Shown here: one piece after another, positions 9,147 through 17,922 of the stretch
Numbering within the stretch: the first letter of the stretch is position 1
How the letters are laid out: every line of letters starts with the position of its first letter
From: Arsenicibacter rosenii
GTDB lineage: Bacteria > Bacteroidota > Bacteroidia > Cytophagales > Spirosomataceae
Direction: 5' to 3'
Assembly (NCBI RefSeq): GCF_001870735.1
Contig: NZ_MORL01000003.1
Coordinates: 248,001-312,000 of the forward strand
DNA: 64,000 nt
The notes under the pieces: generated by a model
What the model was told of the DNA's origin: nothing
The model's input: the letters and a program-made list of their open reading frames with translations, nothing else
Database searches by the model: none
Made by a program: the position numbers and the translations under genes

Positions 9147-9434
9147 ATGAAATTAACATGGACTTATTATCCCAAAGGCGAAGCCTCATCGATCACACTG
9201 ACGGTCGTTTATGTTCCTGCCCTGGATAGCGACAAACTGACCCATGGCGGCTATCTGACGCCCGATAATGTTGCCTATGTAGATCGTGATACCTATCAGA
9301 TTTTCGATAAAGGCCCGCTGCCTCACCGGCGTGATGCTTTTCAGCGGCTGATGCGGATCGATACGCCCGATGTGGCGGCTGACTCTCTCCGGTTTCAGGA
9401 ACTGCCTGTACATCTTCCGGACCAGACTAAATGA
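9147..9434 (+). CDS. Small protein related to a phage early gene of this window
   Basis: A 95-residue protein whose first ~70 residues align without gaps with the N-terminus of the phage protein at 55793-56434: both begin MK(L/V)TWTYY, share (V/I)YVPALD at residues ~22-28, DNVA and (T/S)(Y/F)(Q/H)IF. The phage protein has about 120 extra C-terminal residues. Function unknown. It may be a relic of, or donor to, a related phage. It follows the 113-residue gene by 34 bases. Confidence 0.7.
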   Translation: MKLTWTYYPKGEASSITLTVVYVPALDSDKLTHGGYLTPDNVAYVDRDTYQIFDKGPLPHRRDAFQRLMRIDTPDVAADSLRFQELPVHLPDQTK

Positions 9435-9527
9435 AACATTTATAACCTCCTGCTACTAATTTCCGGGCTTTGCATTCACTGCGGCAAGCGTTATATTTGA
9501 CCGAAAATAACGCTATTGCATTAGCCT

Positions 9528-10007
9528 ATGAAGCCATTCCTTTTATGCACGTTATGCCTGCTTTGCCTAGCCACCCGTCTGAACGCCCAGACGCTTACAA
9601 TCTCTGGTGAAGTTGCCAGACCAGTCACCCTGTCAGCCGAAGATATTAAAGCACTTCCCCATCAGGAAGTCACGGGTAAAGACCGCGATGGTAAGGAACT
9701 TCATTTCTCAGGTGTGCCGGTGATTGAACTACTCAAAAAGGCCGGTGTTACGACCGGAGGTGAGCTGCGGGGCGAGAATCTGGCCAAATATGCCGTTGTG
9801 AAAGCCATTGACGGCTACGAAGTCGTGTTTGCGTTGCCGGAGTTTGATCCGGCCTTTGCCAGCCAGGTAATTATTCTGGCCAATCGTGTCGACGGAGCCC
9901 CCTTACCGGCAGGCACCGGTCCTTTCCGCATCGTTGTCCCAAATGAAAAGCGGCCCGCCCGCTGGGTCCGCGAGGTCAGGTCTATTGATATCCGCTTTGC
10001 CAAATGA
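9528..10007 (+). CDS. Molybdopterin-binding-fold oxidoreductase domain protein
   Basis: A 159-residue exported protein: signal peptide 1-20 (cleaved after LNAQ), then one Oxidored_molyb-type (sulfite-oxidase fold) domain: LTISGEVARPVTLS, SGVPVIELLKKAG and the PFRIVVPNEKRPARWVR segment. The conserved cofactor cysteine of true sulfite oxidases is not evident, so it may bind a cofactor weakly or act as a scaffold. Its stop overlaps the start of the di-heme peroxidase (ATGA), so the two are translationally coupled. Confidence 0.75.
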   Translation: MKPFLLCTLCLLCLATRLNAQTLTISGEVARPVTLSAEDIKALPHQEVTGKDRDGKELHFSGVPVIELLKKAGVTTGGELRGENLAKYAVVKAIDGYEVVFALPEFDPAFASQVIILANRVDGAPLPAGTGPFRIVVPNEKRPARWVREVRSIDIRFAK

Positions 10008-11095
10008 GCAGCAAATACCGCCTGTACGGATGTCTGGCAATAGCTCTGGCTCTGGCCCTGACCGGCTGGACGAGCTGGCGGGCCGTTAATACACCGCTGA
10101 CGCCTTATGCGCTCCGGTTTCCGGCTTCGTTTGGGGGGCGGTTTACGATTCCCGCCGACAACCCGACGACTGAGGAAGGCGTTTACCTCGGCCGGCTTCT
10201 GTTCTACGATCCGCTGCTTTCCCATACCGGTACCATCTCCTGCGCCACTTGCCACCGGCAGGAACGCGCCTTTACGGACGGGCGGCCGAAAAGCATCGGG
10301 GTTAACGGTCAGCCAACGTCCCGGAACGCCATGTCACTAACCAATCTGCTCTGGGTCCGGCAGTTGTTCTGGGATGGCCGTGCCGGCAGTCTCGAGGAAC
10401 AGGCTATTATGCCAATACACCATGCCGGTGAGATGGGTATGAAACCCGGCGAAGCCGCCCGAAGAATACAGCACGTTCCTCTCTATACGCAGCAGTTTAA
10501 GCAGGTTTTCGGAACAGATAGCCTTACCGATACACTGATCGGCAAGGCGATTGCCCAGTTCGAACGAACGCTTATATCAGCCAGCTCCCGCTATGACCGT
10601 TATCTGGCCGGAAAAGCCGCGCTAACGGAAGCAGAAAGCCGTGGCATGGCCTTATTTATGCAGGCTCCTGACCCGGCACGTGGTATCCGTGGCGGCAATT
10701 GTGCTCACTGCCACGGTGGTCCTAAACTCTATCAGGAGTTATTCCATAACAACGGTCTGGACCGGCATATAACTGATACCGGCCGGGAGGCCGTTACCGG
10801 TATGAGCCTTGATCGCGGGCGTTTCCGTGTACCGACACTCCGCAATATTGCCCTGACCGGCCCGTACATGCACGACGGCCGGTTTACAACCCTTGATCAG
10901 GTGATCGACCATTACAGTGACCACGTACAAGCCGGTCCGAATCTCAGCCGCGAACTAACTGCCCGCCAGGCTGGTGGCCTCCGGCTTACCGCCGCCGACA
11001 AAGCCGATCTGAAAGCCTTTCTGCTGACATTCACTGATAGCACCTTTATCCGGAATCCCGCATTTACCCGGCCCGCTACTCTTTCTGTCCGTTGA
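10004..11095 (+). CDS. Di-heme cytochrome c peroxidase (CcpA/MauG family)
   Basis: A 363-residue periplasmic protein with an N-terminal signal anchor (residues 5-26). Two c-type heme motifs are visible, C80-ATC-H84 and C233-AHC-H237, as in bacterial cytochrome c peroxidases and MauG-type enzymes. Family motifs include GRLLFYDPLLS, NLLWVRQLFWDGR, VPTLRNIALTGPYMHDGR and a late YSDH. It either reduces peroxide or oxidises a partner. Coupled by a 4-base overlap to the molybdopterin-fold protein. Confidence 0.9.
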   Translation: MSSKYRLYGCLAIALALALTGWTSWRAVNTPLTPYALRFPASFGGRFTIPADNPTTEEGVYLGRLLFYDPLLSHTGTISCATCHRQERAFTDGRPKSIGVNGQPTSRNAMSLTNLLWVRQLFWDGRAGSLEEQAIMPIHHAGEMGMKPGEAARRIQHVPLYTQQFKQVFGTDSLTDTLIGKAIAQFERTLISASSRYDRYLAGKAALTEAESRGMALFMQAPDPARGIRGGNCAHCHGGPKLYQELFHNNGLDRHITDTGREAVTGMSLDRGRFRVPTLRNIALTGPYMHDGRFTTLDQVIDHYSDHVQAGPNLSRELTARQAGGLRLTAADKADLKAFLLTFTDSTFIRNPAFTRPATLSVR

Positions 11096-11144
11096 AACAG
11101 CCTGATCAGTCATTTTTCACTACAATTTATAGTTTAAACCAACT

Positions 11145-11168
11145 AATAACCGGTCGGGTTATTGTTTT
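11145..11168 (+). terminator. Terminator after the di-heme peroxidase gene
   Basis: AATAACC, a five-base loop, GGTTATT and then GTTTT. Short but well placed between convergent genes. Confidence 0.55.
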
Positions 11169-11553
11169 AGAAAAATACGACATCTTCAAAAAAAAAGGCA
11201 TCATCTTTATAGATGTATAGCTGTGGATATTTTTGCTTATAGTGCCAGGCATTTTTACCGTCTTTTGTTGCCAGAACAATCTTTAGAAATTCGACATAAT
11301 CAACCGATCGTTCGTGTTCATCAACGATACGTTTTGACTGAAGCCATGCCCAGAAATCATCTGCAGAATGATAATATTCCCAGTTGTTGTGGTTAAACAA
11401 AAATCGCCAGCCTTTGCAGGCTCTGCCCAGATGTATCTTTTCGGTAAACACACTTTTCCTGGCCTTAAAGGTGTTTAAATCTCCTTGCTCTACAATACTA
11501 AACAGTTCTTTCCAGTCATTCTCAGTGGGTATCGTGCGGGCATAATAATTCAT
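11167..11553 (-). CDS. Hypothetical protein, phage/mobile-element type
   Basis: A 128-residue soluble protein starting MNYYARTIPTENDW; an upstream in-frame ATG at 11619 is less likely because the extra 22 residues look non-coding. The segment EKIHLGRACKGWRFLFNHN resembles small proteins seen in phages with an xIHIGKSSxGWxF-like core; I offer this only as a resemblance. The gene is clearly more AT-rich than its neighbours, consistent with transfer. Function unknown. Confidence 0.6.
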   Translation of the reverse strand: MNYYARTIPTENDWKELFSIVEQGDLNTFKARKSVFTEKIHLGRACKGWRFLFNHNNWEYYHSADDFWAWLQSKRIVDEHERSVDYVEFLKIVLATKDGKNAWHYKQKYPQLYIYKDDAFFFEDVVFF

Positions 11554-11619
11554 TGCTATCGGTGGTAAACAACGTAATCTGATAAGTAGCTGTATCTCTG
11601 ACCTGTAATCCGGGGTCAA

Positions 11620-11948
11620 CTACATTAATATACCATCTCATCCAATCTCAACAGTATTTTTACATATATAATACAGCAGTTTCTTTTTTTATTTTTATTC
11701 TACCGAATCCTGTGTGTTTTCACGGCAAATCAGTCAAAACGGCTGATCTGAACCAAGCCTGAAATGATAATGCTATAATTAATTTATATAGATCCGGTTT
11801 TCAGAAAAAGATTGGCAGAATTGTCCTTTTTGTTGAAAGAAGTCGAGCCGGAAGAAACAAAATTCAAAAATTACAAGTTACTTTAAATGTACAGCCTGTT
11901 TACTTAAGCCAAGCAATTGGTTTAAGCCATTCCTAAAGCAATAAACTT
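11620..11948. other. AT-rich spacer before the sigma factor, no gene seen
   Basis: About 330 bases with long A/T runs and no frame with coding character. It presumably holds the promoters of the sigma factor gene and of the divergent hypothetical gene, but I found no exact TAnnTTTG plus -33 pair. Confidence 0.5.
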
Positions 11949-12500
11949 GTGAAACAATCATCTCTCCGCCTCGCTACTGACGAAGCGCTGGTAAAGCTGT
12001 ACCTGAACACAACGCAGGAACGCTATTTCCAACCGCTTTATCAGCGCCATTACGGATTAGTACTCAGACATTGTCTTGCCTTTACAAAAGACCCTGATTT
12101 AGCGCAGGATTTTGCACAGACTGTTTTTGAAAAAGCCCTGATCAACCTGCACACGTTTAAACACAAAAGTCGTTTTTCAACGTGGTTATATGTCCTTGCC
12201 CGCAACTATTGTCTTTCCCAGCAAAGACGTCATAAACCGTTCCGCTTTGTAGCTCTTGATGACTACCTCATTACACTGGCTGAGCCTGCACCGGTAGCCG
12301 ACTATCCGTTTGATGAGTTTTTTCGGATTTTACACAGCTTACCCGATCTCGAAAAAGAAATTCTACGCTTACGATACGAACATAATCTGAGCATTCCGCT
12401 GATTGCCGAACAAGTGAATATGCAGCCATCAGCTGTAAAAATGAGGTTGAAGCGGTGCCGGGATAAACTCCGGAAGCAAATTGACGGGTTCCCTTCTTAA
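11949..12500 (+). CDS. ECF-type RNA polymerase sigma factor
   Basis: A 183-residue sigma-70 family protein. Region 2 is at residues ~15-90 (HYGLVLRHCLAFTKDPDLAQ, FSTWLYVLARNYC) and region 4 at ~120-180 (LPDLEKEILRLRYEHNLSIP followed by the recognition helix AVKMRLKRCRDKL). GTG start at 11949. Unlike many ECF genes in Bacteroidota it is not followed by an anti-sigma gene or a SusC/FecA-type receptor; a strong terminator follows at once, so it is a single-gene unit. Confidence 0.9.
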   Translation: MKQSSLRLATDEALVKLYLNTTQERYFQPLYQRHYGLVLRHCLAFTKDPDLAQDFAQTVFEKALINLHTFKHKSRFSTWLYVLARNYCLSQQRRHKPFRFVALDDYLITLAEPAPVADYPFDEFFRILHSLPDLEKEILRLRYEHNLSIPLIAEQVNMQPSAVKMRLKRCRDKLRKQIDGFPS

Positions 12501-12528
12501 TCGCTTTCCGACGAATGCCCTATTGGTG

Positions 12529-12568
12529 CAGCCGCAAAACGACAGGACGTTTTGCGGCTGTTTTTTTT
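12529..12568 (+). terminator. Rho-independent terminator of the sigma factor gene
   Basis: CAGCCGCAAAACG, six-base loop, exact complement, then eight Ts. Confidence 0.9.
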
Positions 12569-12663
12569 GAAAAGAACTTCGGAAATAATTAGACTTTCTG
12601 CCTATTTTTTTAAATTATTGCCAGTCAATTGCCGGACTTGTTCCTTAACCTTAACTTATTGTA

Positions 12664-13212
12664 ATGACTGGCTTTTTTAGCGCCTGCCGGCTGACAGCCA
12701 TGCTGTGCCTCAGCCTGATACTTGCCCTGACAGGCACCCGGGTAACCGCTCAGCCCAAAGCCCCTGAACTTGCGTTTGTCGCACGGTTCAACGTAACCAT
12801 CGGTCAGCCTTATATTGTTGGTGAAACGGCCCACGGCCTCCGCCGGATCATCCCGATTACGGGCGGAACCATCGAAGGCCCGCAACTGAAAGGCACCATT
12901 CTCCCCGGCGGTGCCGACTGGCAGATCGTCCGTAAGGACGGGGTTGCGGAGGTAGAAGCGCATTACCAGTTCCGGACCGATGATGGTGTCACGGTTTATA
13001 TTAAAAACGTTGGCCTTCGTGTGGCCACGCCCGAAGTAGCCGCCCGCATCGGCCGCGGCGAACAGGTCAGCCCGTCGGAATATTACTTCCGGACGGCGCC
13101 TAAATTCGAAGCCCCGGCCGGTAAATATGCCTGGCTGAATGATGCCCTTTACATTGCCAATGCGTTCCGGAACCCCGACAACGTCGTGATCGAAATCTGG
13201 CAGGTACGCTAA
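12664..13212 (+). CDS. Exported DUF3237 family protein
   Basis: A 182-residue protein: signal peptide ~1-30, then a DUF3237 (UPF0311) domain. Its motifs G(L/I)RR(I/V)IPI.GGT(I/F)EGP, DWQ(I/L)(I/V)R.DGVAE(V/L)EA and (A/R)GEQV.PS.YYFR recur in the paralogue at 19974-20432, which lacks the signal peptide. DUF3237 proteins are small barrel-like proteins of unknown activity often found beside aromatic or ketone catabolism genes. It opens the 12.7-20.4 kb catabolic run. Confidence 0.88.
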   Translation: MTGFFSACRLTAMLCLSLILALTGTRVTAQPKAPELAFVARFNVTIGQPYIVGETAHGLRRIIPITGGTIEGPQLKGTILPGGADWQIVRKDGVAEVEAHYQFRTDDGVTVYIKNVGLRVATPEVAARIGRGEQVSPSEYYFRTAPKFEAPAGKYAWLNDALYIANAFRNPDNVVIEIWQVR

Positions 13213-13241
13213 CCCCTGAAAACTACCCTTAACCAATTTAT

Positions 13242-14351
13242 ATGAAAACCCCTCCTTTCCGTGCCGATCATGTGGGCAGTCTGCTCCGGACCCCGGCCGT
13301 TAAAGAAAACCGCCTGAAGTGGAAAAAAGGCGAAATTCCGGCCGAAGAACTCCGCGCGGTGGAAGATCAGGCCATTAAAGAAACCGTACAGCGGCTCGAA
13401 GCCACCGGTATGCGCGCCATTACCGACGGCGAGTTCCGGCGGGATTATTTCCACCTCGATTTCCTGAAAGAGCTGGCGGGCGTCAGCGTAACGGGCGGCA
13501 TTGAGGCAAATCCGCACGCCAAAGTGGCCGAAGATGGCTTTAAGCCTCCCGTGCTGAGTGTGACCGGCAAACTCCGGCATCAGAAAGACATTCAGGTGGA
13601 TGATTTCAACTACCTGAAAACCGTCGTGACACAGACGCCTAAGGTTTCCATTCCATCGCCTACCATGATCCACTTCCGCGGCGGCCGTAAGTCAATCGAT
13701 ATTCAGTCGTATCCTGACATGGACCAGTTCTTTGCCGATCTGTCGGCGGCCTACCGTGAGGAAATCGATCACCTCTATCAGGCCGGCCTGCGGTATCTGC
13801 AGCTGGATGATACCAATCTGGCCTACCTCTGCGACCCTAAAATGCGGGCGGCCGCTGCCGAACGCGGCGAAGATCCGAATGAACTGCCCCGCACCTACGC
13901 ACGGCTCATCAACTCGGTGATTGATAACCGCCCCGACGACCTCACCGTTGGTATTCACCTCTGCCGGGGCAACTACCGCAGCACGTGGTTTGCCGAAGGC
14001 GGTTACGAGCCTGTGGCCGAAGTGCTGTTTAACGACATCAACGTCGATGCGTACTTCCTGGAATACGACGACGAGCGATCCGGCGATTTTGCTCCCCTGC
14101 GTTTTGTCCCCCACCACAAAATGGTGGTGCTGGGCATTATTTCGTCGAAAGTAAACACACTGGAACCCATCGACGACCTCTGCAAACGCATTGACGAAGC
14201 GGCACAGTACATCCCGCTCGACAATCTGTGTGTCAGCCCGCAGTGTGGTTTTTCCTCGACGCACCATGGCAACGACATGACCCACGACGACCAATGGCGC
14301 AAAATCGAACTGGTTGTCAATACCGCCACTAAAGTCTGGGGGACCCCTTAA
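13242..14351 (+). CDS. Cobalamin-independent methionine synthase-like methyltransferase
   Basis: A 369-residue protein matching the C-terminal catalytic half of MetE (Meth_synt_2 family). Zinc and substrate residues are visible: His239 and Cys241 (IHLCRGN), a Glu around 274 (FLEYDD) and Cys335 (SPQCGFSS); the opening FRADHVGSLLR is typical. It lacks the N-terminal folate-binding half, so it is unlikely to be the housekeeping enzyme. With an aromatic-acid transporter and a monooxygenase nearby it may transfer a methyl or other alkyl group during catabolism; this is inferred. Confidence 0.88.
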   Translation: MKTPPFRADHVGSLLRTPAVKENRLKWKKGEIPAEELRAVEDQAIKETVQRLEATGMRAITDGEFRRDYFHLDFLKELAGVSVTGGIEANPHAKVAEDGFKPPVLSVTGKLRHQKDIQVDDFNYLKTVVTQTPKVSIPSPTMIHFRGGRKSIDIQSYPDMDQFFADLSAAYREEIDHLYQAGLRYLQLDDTNLAYLCDPKMRAAAAERGEDPNELPRTYARLINSVIDNRPDDLTVGIHLCRGNYRSTWFAEGGYEPVAEVLFNDINVDAYFLEYDDERSGDFAPLRFVPHHKMVVLGIISSKVNTLEPIDDLCKRIDEAAQYIPLDNLCVSPQCGFSSTHHGNDMTHDDQWRKIELVVNTATKVWGTP

Positions 14352-14426
14352 TCTGAACGGACCTATCATCATTCCGCTCCGCGTTGTGCACCGGCAGGAC
14401 GCGGAGCGTTTTAACCTTAACCTGCT

Positions 14427-15725
14427 ATGACTGTCAGTGTCCGGTCACTCATTGACCAGCGGCCTATCTCAGGCCTGCAATACGCTACTATTCTGATTTG
14501 CTTCCTGATGAACATGCTCGACGGCATGGATGTCATGGTGATTTCCTACGCAGCTCCCGCTATTGCCAAAGGCTGGGGCGTTACGCCCGAAGCGCTGGGC
14601 ATTGTGTTCAGCTCGGGCCTGTTCGGCATGACCTTCGGGGCTCTGTTTATGGCTCCCTACGCCGACGTTACCGGGCGTAAGAACATGATTCTGCTCAGCG
14701 CCTTTCTGATGGGACTGAGTATTTTTCTGACGGCCTACGCCACCACCATAACCGCGTTGATTGCCTTCCGGTTTGTGAGCGGGCTGGGCATCGGCTGCAT
14801 GCTGGCCAGCACTGCCGCACTCGCCGCCGAATACACGCCTAACCACTCCCGCGACTTCTGGGTCAGCTTTGTGGTGGCAGGCTATCCGGTGGGAGCCGTG
14901 GTGTCGGGGCTGATCGCCGCCAAAACCATTCCGGCAGCCGGCTGGGGATCCATTTTTCAGCTGGCTGGGGCGGCTACTTTTTTTTCGCTGCCGCTGATCT
15001 ACTTTTTCCTCTCCGAATCGCTTGATTTTCTGTTGAAATCACAACCGAAGGCCGCCCTTACCCGCGCGAATCAAATCCTGACGAAAATCGGGGCAGGGTC
15101 TTTTGCCACCTTACCCGACAAACCCGCGAAATCGTCCGGCATTCCGGTCAGATCACTGCTGAATGCCGAATTTAAGGTATCGGGCATTCAGTTGTGGATA
15201 GCCTTGTTTCTGGCCTTTGCCACGCTTTACTTCCTGACCAGCTGGATTCCGAAACTCGCGACCAACGCGGGCCTTTCCATCGAACTGGCGATTTATGCGG
15301 GCACGGTTTTCAACGTCGGGGCCTTTTTCGGCATTGTTACGCAGGGGTATTTCTCCAGCCGGTTTGGTCTGAAAAAGACCATCGGGGTATTTCTGATCAT
15401 GACGGGAGTACTCATGGCGGGTTTCAGCCTGTTCTTCGGCTCGTCGGCGCTGTTGCTGGTATTTGGCCTGTTAGGCTTCGGAATTCAGGGCGGTTTTGTT
15501 GGCTTGTATGCCGTGGCGGCCCGTCTCTACCCGACAGAATTCCGGACTACCGGTGTCGGCTGGGCAATCGGCATTGGGCGGCTGGGCGGCATTATTGGTC
15601 CGGCGGTGGGCGGCGTTCTGATCGGCATGGGCCTGTCGATGGCGACCAACTTTCTGATTTATGCCGTCCCGACGATTCTGGCCGGTCTGATGACGATCTA
15701 TATTTCGTCGAAGAGCATCAGCTGA
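14427..15725 (+). CDS. MFS transporter, aromatic acid:H+ symporter type
   Basis: A 432-residue, 12-segment transporter. DGMDVMVISYAAPAIAKGWG in TM1 (with the Asp pair of AAHS transporters such as PcaK/BenK), the loop 2-3 motif (APYADVTGRKNMIL) and RFVSGLGIGCMLAS in TM4 fit the AAHS branch of the MFS. It probably imports the aromatic or organic acid consumed by the surrounding genes. Confidence 0.88.
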   Translation: MTVSVRSLIDQRPISGLQYATILICFLMNMLDGMDVMVISYAAPAIAKGWGVTPEALGIVFSSGLFGMTFGALFMAPYADVTGRKNMILLSAFLMGLSIFLTAYATTITALIAFRFVSGLGIGCMLASTAALAAEYTPNHSRDFWVSFVVAGYPVGAVVSGLIAAKTIPAAGWGSIFQLAGAATFFSLPLIYFFLSESLDFLLKSQPKAALTRANQILTKIGAGSFATLPDKPAKSSGIPVRSLLNAEFKVSGIQLWIALFLAFATLYFLTSWIPKLATNAGLSIELAIYAGTVFNVGAFFGIVTQGYFSSRFGLKKTIGVFLIMTGVLMAGFSLFFGSSALLLVFGLLGFGIQGGFVGLYAVAARLYPTEFRTTGVGWAIGIGRLGGIIGPAVGGVLIGMGLSMATNFLIYAVPTILAGLMTIYISSKSIS

Positions 15726-15729
15726 CCGG

Positions 15730-15783
15730 TTATAGCTCCAGCAAAATCAGTTGTAGCCCGTCAATTTTAGCAAATCCATTGCC
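15730..15783 (-). pseudogene. Residual 3' end of a deleted toxin gene (PIN/VapC-like)
   Basis: Directly after the antitoxin stop the minus strand reads NGFAKIDGLQLILLEL then TAA. Short (D/G)FxxI.GL.LI endings are usual for VapC-type PIN toxins, whose gene normally follows such antitoxins. The remaining ~110 codons and the start are missing, so an internal deletion is the simplest reading. Confidence 0.45.
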
Positions 15784-15963
15784 TCACTCCCATTCATCTC
15801 TTACCTGTTTTTGGTATGTTAATCCGTCTGCCGGAAATTTTATTTTCCCGGCATATTTTTTCGGGTCAAACCCCTTGCGGGCGGTTTTGGGCTGATTAGC
15901 GAGCGTTTTCAGGGCTTCATCAATGGCCGAAGCCGGTGCGTCTTTTTTGATTCTGATAACCAT
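15784..15963 (-). CDS. Orphan type II antitoxin-like protein
   Basis: A 59-residue protein too short for usual ORF cut-offs. It starts MVIRIKKDAPASAIDEALK, then KTARKGFDPKKYAGKIKF and ends GLTYQKQVRDEWE. The RKGF...KYAGKI...Q..VRDEW pattern is that of small Bacteroidota antitoxins paired with PIN-domain (VapC) toxins. It lies on the strand opposite to all neighbours, with an exact TAnnTTTG box upstream. The toxin appears deleted except for a tail. Confidence 0.75.
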   Translation of the reverse strand: MVIRIKKDAPASAIDEALKTLANQPKTARKGFDPKKYAGKIKFPADGLTYQKQVRDEWE

Positions 15964-15990
15964 ATCGTACAGCGTTTACCTGTGTGTTAA

Positions 15991-15998
15991 CAAATATA
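15991..15998 (-). promoter_or_regulatory. Candidate -7 box of the antitoxin gene
   Basis: On the minus strand this reads TATATTTG, an exact TAnnTTTG, 28 bases before the antitoxin ATG. The -33 region is weak. Confidence 0.4.
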
Positions 15999-16030
15999 AC
16001 AAATTTCATCCGTTTCGGGTGCCCGACATA

Positions 16031-17521
16031 ATGCAACCCTTTATCATTAACGCAACCCAACACGCCGACCAGGCCGCGATTGTCGCCGACGGTCAAACCT
16101 ATACGTACCAACAGTTACTGGATGCCTCGGCAACGATGGCAGGCTGGCTGCTCGATGGCCGAGACGACCTTGCCGAAACCTGTGTCGCCTACATGATTAC
16201 CCCGGGCTTCGACTATGTCCGCGTACAGTGGGGCATCTGGCGGGCAGGCGGAATTGCCGTGCCGCTCGCTCTCTCCTACCCACCCCCGTCGCTGCGCTAC
16301 GTACTCGACGATACCGAGGCTGACATCGTTGTTGCCGACGCTGCCTATGCCGGGATATTGGCACCGCTGGCCGCCGAACGCGGTATCCGGTTGCTGGTAT
16401 TAGGTCAGAACGAGCCTACACATAGTCAGCCGACACTTCCCGCGCTGTCGCCGGACCGGCGGGCCATGATTCTCTACACCAGCGGCACAACCAACCTGCC
16501 CAAAGGCGTGGTAACCACCCATGCCACCATTCAGGCGCAGGTGTCGACGCTGGTATCGGTCTGGCACTGGTCGGCCGACGACCACATTCTTTGTGTGTTG
16601 CCGCTGCACCACGTTCACGGCATCATCAACGTCGTTTCGTGTGCGCTCTGGTCGGGGGCAACGGTTGAGTTTATGCCCAATTTCTCGGCAGAGGGCGTTT
16701 TTAACACTTTTGCACAGGGGGCCATCAACGTCTTCATGGCAGTGCCGACCATCTATTTTAAGCTGATTGCCTATTGGGAGCAACTGCCGGCAGACGAACA
16801 ACAGGCCATTTCGGCGACGCTGGCCCGCTTCCGGCTGATGGTTTCGGGCTCGGCAGCGCTGCCGGTTACGGTCATGGAGAAATGGCAGGTCATCAGCGGA
16901 CACACGCTGCTCGAACGCTACGGCATGACCGAAATCGGCATGGGCATCAGCAACCCCTACGAGGGCGAACGGCGTGTCGGGGCCATTGGTCAGCCACTGC
17001 CGGGCGTGCAGGTACGGCTGGTGAATGAGACTGACGAACCCGTTCCGGACGGGCAACCCGGCGAAATTCAGGTGAAAGGGCCGAACGTCTTTCTGGAATA
17101 CTGGCAACGCCCGGAAGCCACGCAAAAAGCATTTACCGCCGATGGCTGGTTCCGCACCGGCGACATTGCGGTCAACGAGGACGGCTATATCCGGATGCTT
17201 GGCCGCGACTCCATTGATATCATTAAATCAGGTGGCTATAAAATTTCGGCCCTTGAGCTGGAAGAGGTTCTCCGTACCCATCCGGCCATCAGCGATTGCA
17301 GCGTCATTGGCGTTCCTGACGACGAATGGGGCGAGGTGGTTTCGGCGGTGCTCATCCTGAAAGATACGGACGTAACACCTGCCGGGATCAACAGCTGGCT
17401 GCGGGAACGCCTGCCGGGCTACAAAATCCCGCGCCAGTACCGGATCGTGGCCGAACTGCCGCGCAATGCCATGGGCAAAGTGACCAAAAACGACCTCAAA
17501 CCTTTGTTTTTAACCAACTAA
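16031..17521 (+). CDS. matB: Malonyl-CoA synthetase-like acyl-CoA ligase
   Basis: A 496-residue AMP-forming ligase (ANL superfamily). The P-loop YTSGTTNLPKG is at residues 149-159, the A5 motif is ERYGMTEIGMGISNP, and the adenylation lysine is Lys483 in NAMGKVTK. VLPLHHVHGI and INVFMAVPTIYFKL are characteristic of malonyl-CoA synthetase (MatB/ACSF3), and the malonate transporter genes madL and madM follow directly, so malonate + CoA + ATP to malonyl-CoA is the likely reaction. ATG at 16031 is chosen over an upstream in-frame ATG (15923) lying in the antitoxin gene. Confidence 0.85.
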   Translation: MQPFIINATQHADQAAIVADGQTYTYQQLLDASATMAGWLLDGRDDLAETCVAYMITPGFDYVRVQWGIWRAGGIAVPLALSYPPPSLRYVLDDTEADIVVADAAYAGILAPLAAERGIRLLVLGQNEPTHSQPTLPALSPDRRAMILYTSGTTNLPKGVVTTHATIQAQVSTLVSVWHWSADDHILCVLPLHHVHGIINVVSCALWSGATVEFMPNFSAEGVFNTFAQGAINVFMAVPTIYFKLIAYWEQLPADEQQAISATLARFRLMVSGSAALPVTVMEKWQVISGHTLLERYGMTEIGMGISNPYEGERRVGAIGQPLPGVQVRLVNETDEPVPDGQPGEIQVKGPNVFLEYWQRPEATQKAFTADGWFRTGDIAVNEDGYIRMLGRDSIDIIKSGGYKISALELEEVLRTHPAISDCSVIGVPDDEWGEVVSAVLILKDTDVTPAGINSWLRERLPGYKIPRQYRIVAELPRNAMGKVTKNDLKPLFLTN

Positions 17522-17532
17522 ACCCTTTTTCG

Positions 17533-17922
17533 ATGATTATTTACGGGGTTGCGATATTGGCCTTCTGCTACATCACCGGTCAGCTGGCCGGTGAATTTCT
17601 GGGTAAGGCGCTGGGCATAGATGCCAATGTGGGCGGCGTGGGCTTTGCCATGCTCCTGCTGATTCTGATTAACGACTGGTTCGCGAAAAAAGGCGGGCCG
17701 GATAAACTGACCGAAAACGGTATTCAGTTCTGGAGCCAGATGTATATTCCGATTGTAGTAGCAATGTCGGCCACCCAAAATGTGAAAGTTGCCGTTTCAA
17801 GCGGGCTGATTGCCTTGCTGGCGGGTATTCTGCCGGTATTGCTCTGTCTGGCTATGATTCCTGTATTGGCTAAACTCACCAAAAAAGTCCCTGAACATGG
17901 AGATTATAGTCCGGTTTCTTGA
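17533..17922 (+). CDS. madL: Malonate transporter subunit MadL
   Basis: A 129-residue membrane protein with four hydrophobic segments, beginning MIIYGVAILAFC; IDANVGGVGFAMLLL is a MadL signature. Together with MadM it imports malonate. It starts 12 bases after the matB stop and its 3' end overlaps madM by 26 bases, implying coupled translation. Confidence 0.92.
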   Translation: MIIYGVAILAFCYITGQLAGEFLGKALGIDANVGGVGFAMLLLILINDWFAKKGGPDKLTENGIQFWSQMYIPIVVAMSATQNVKVAVSSGLIALLAGILPVLLCLAMIPVLAKLTKKVPEHGDYSPVS

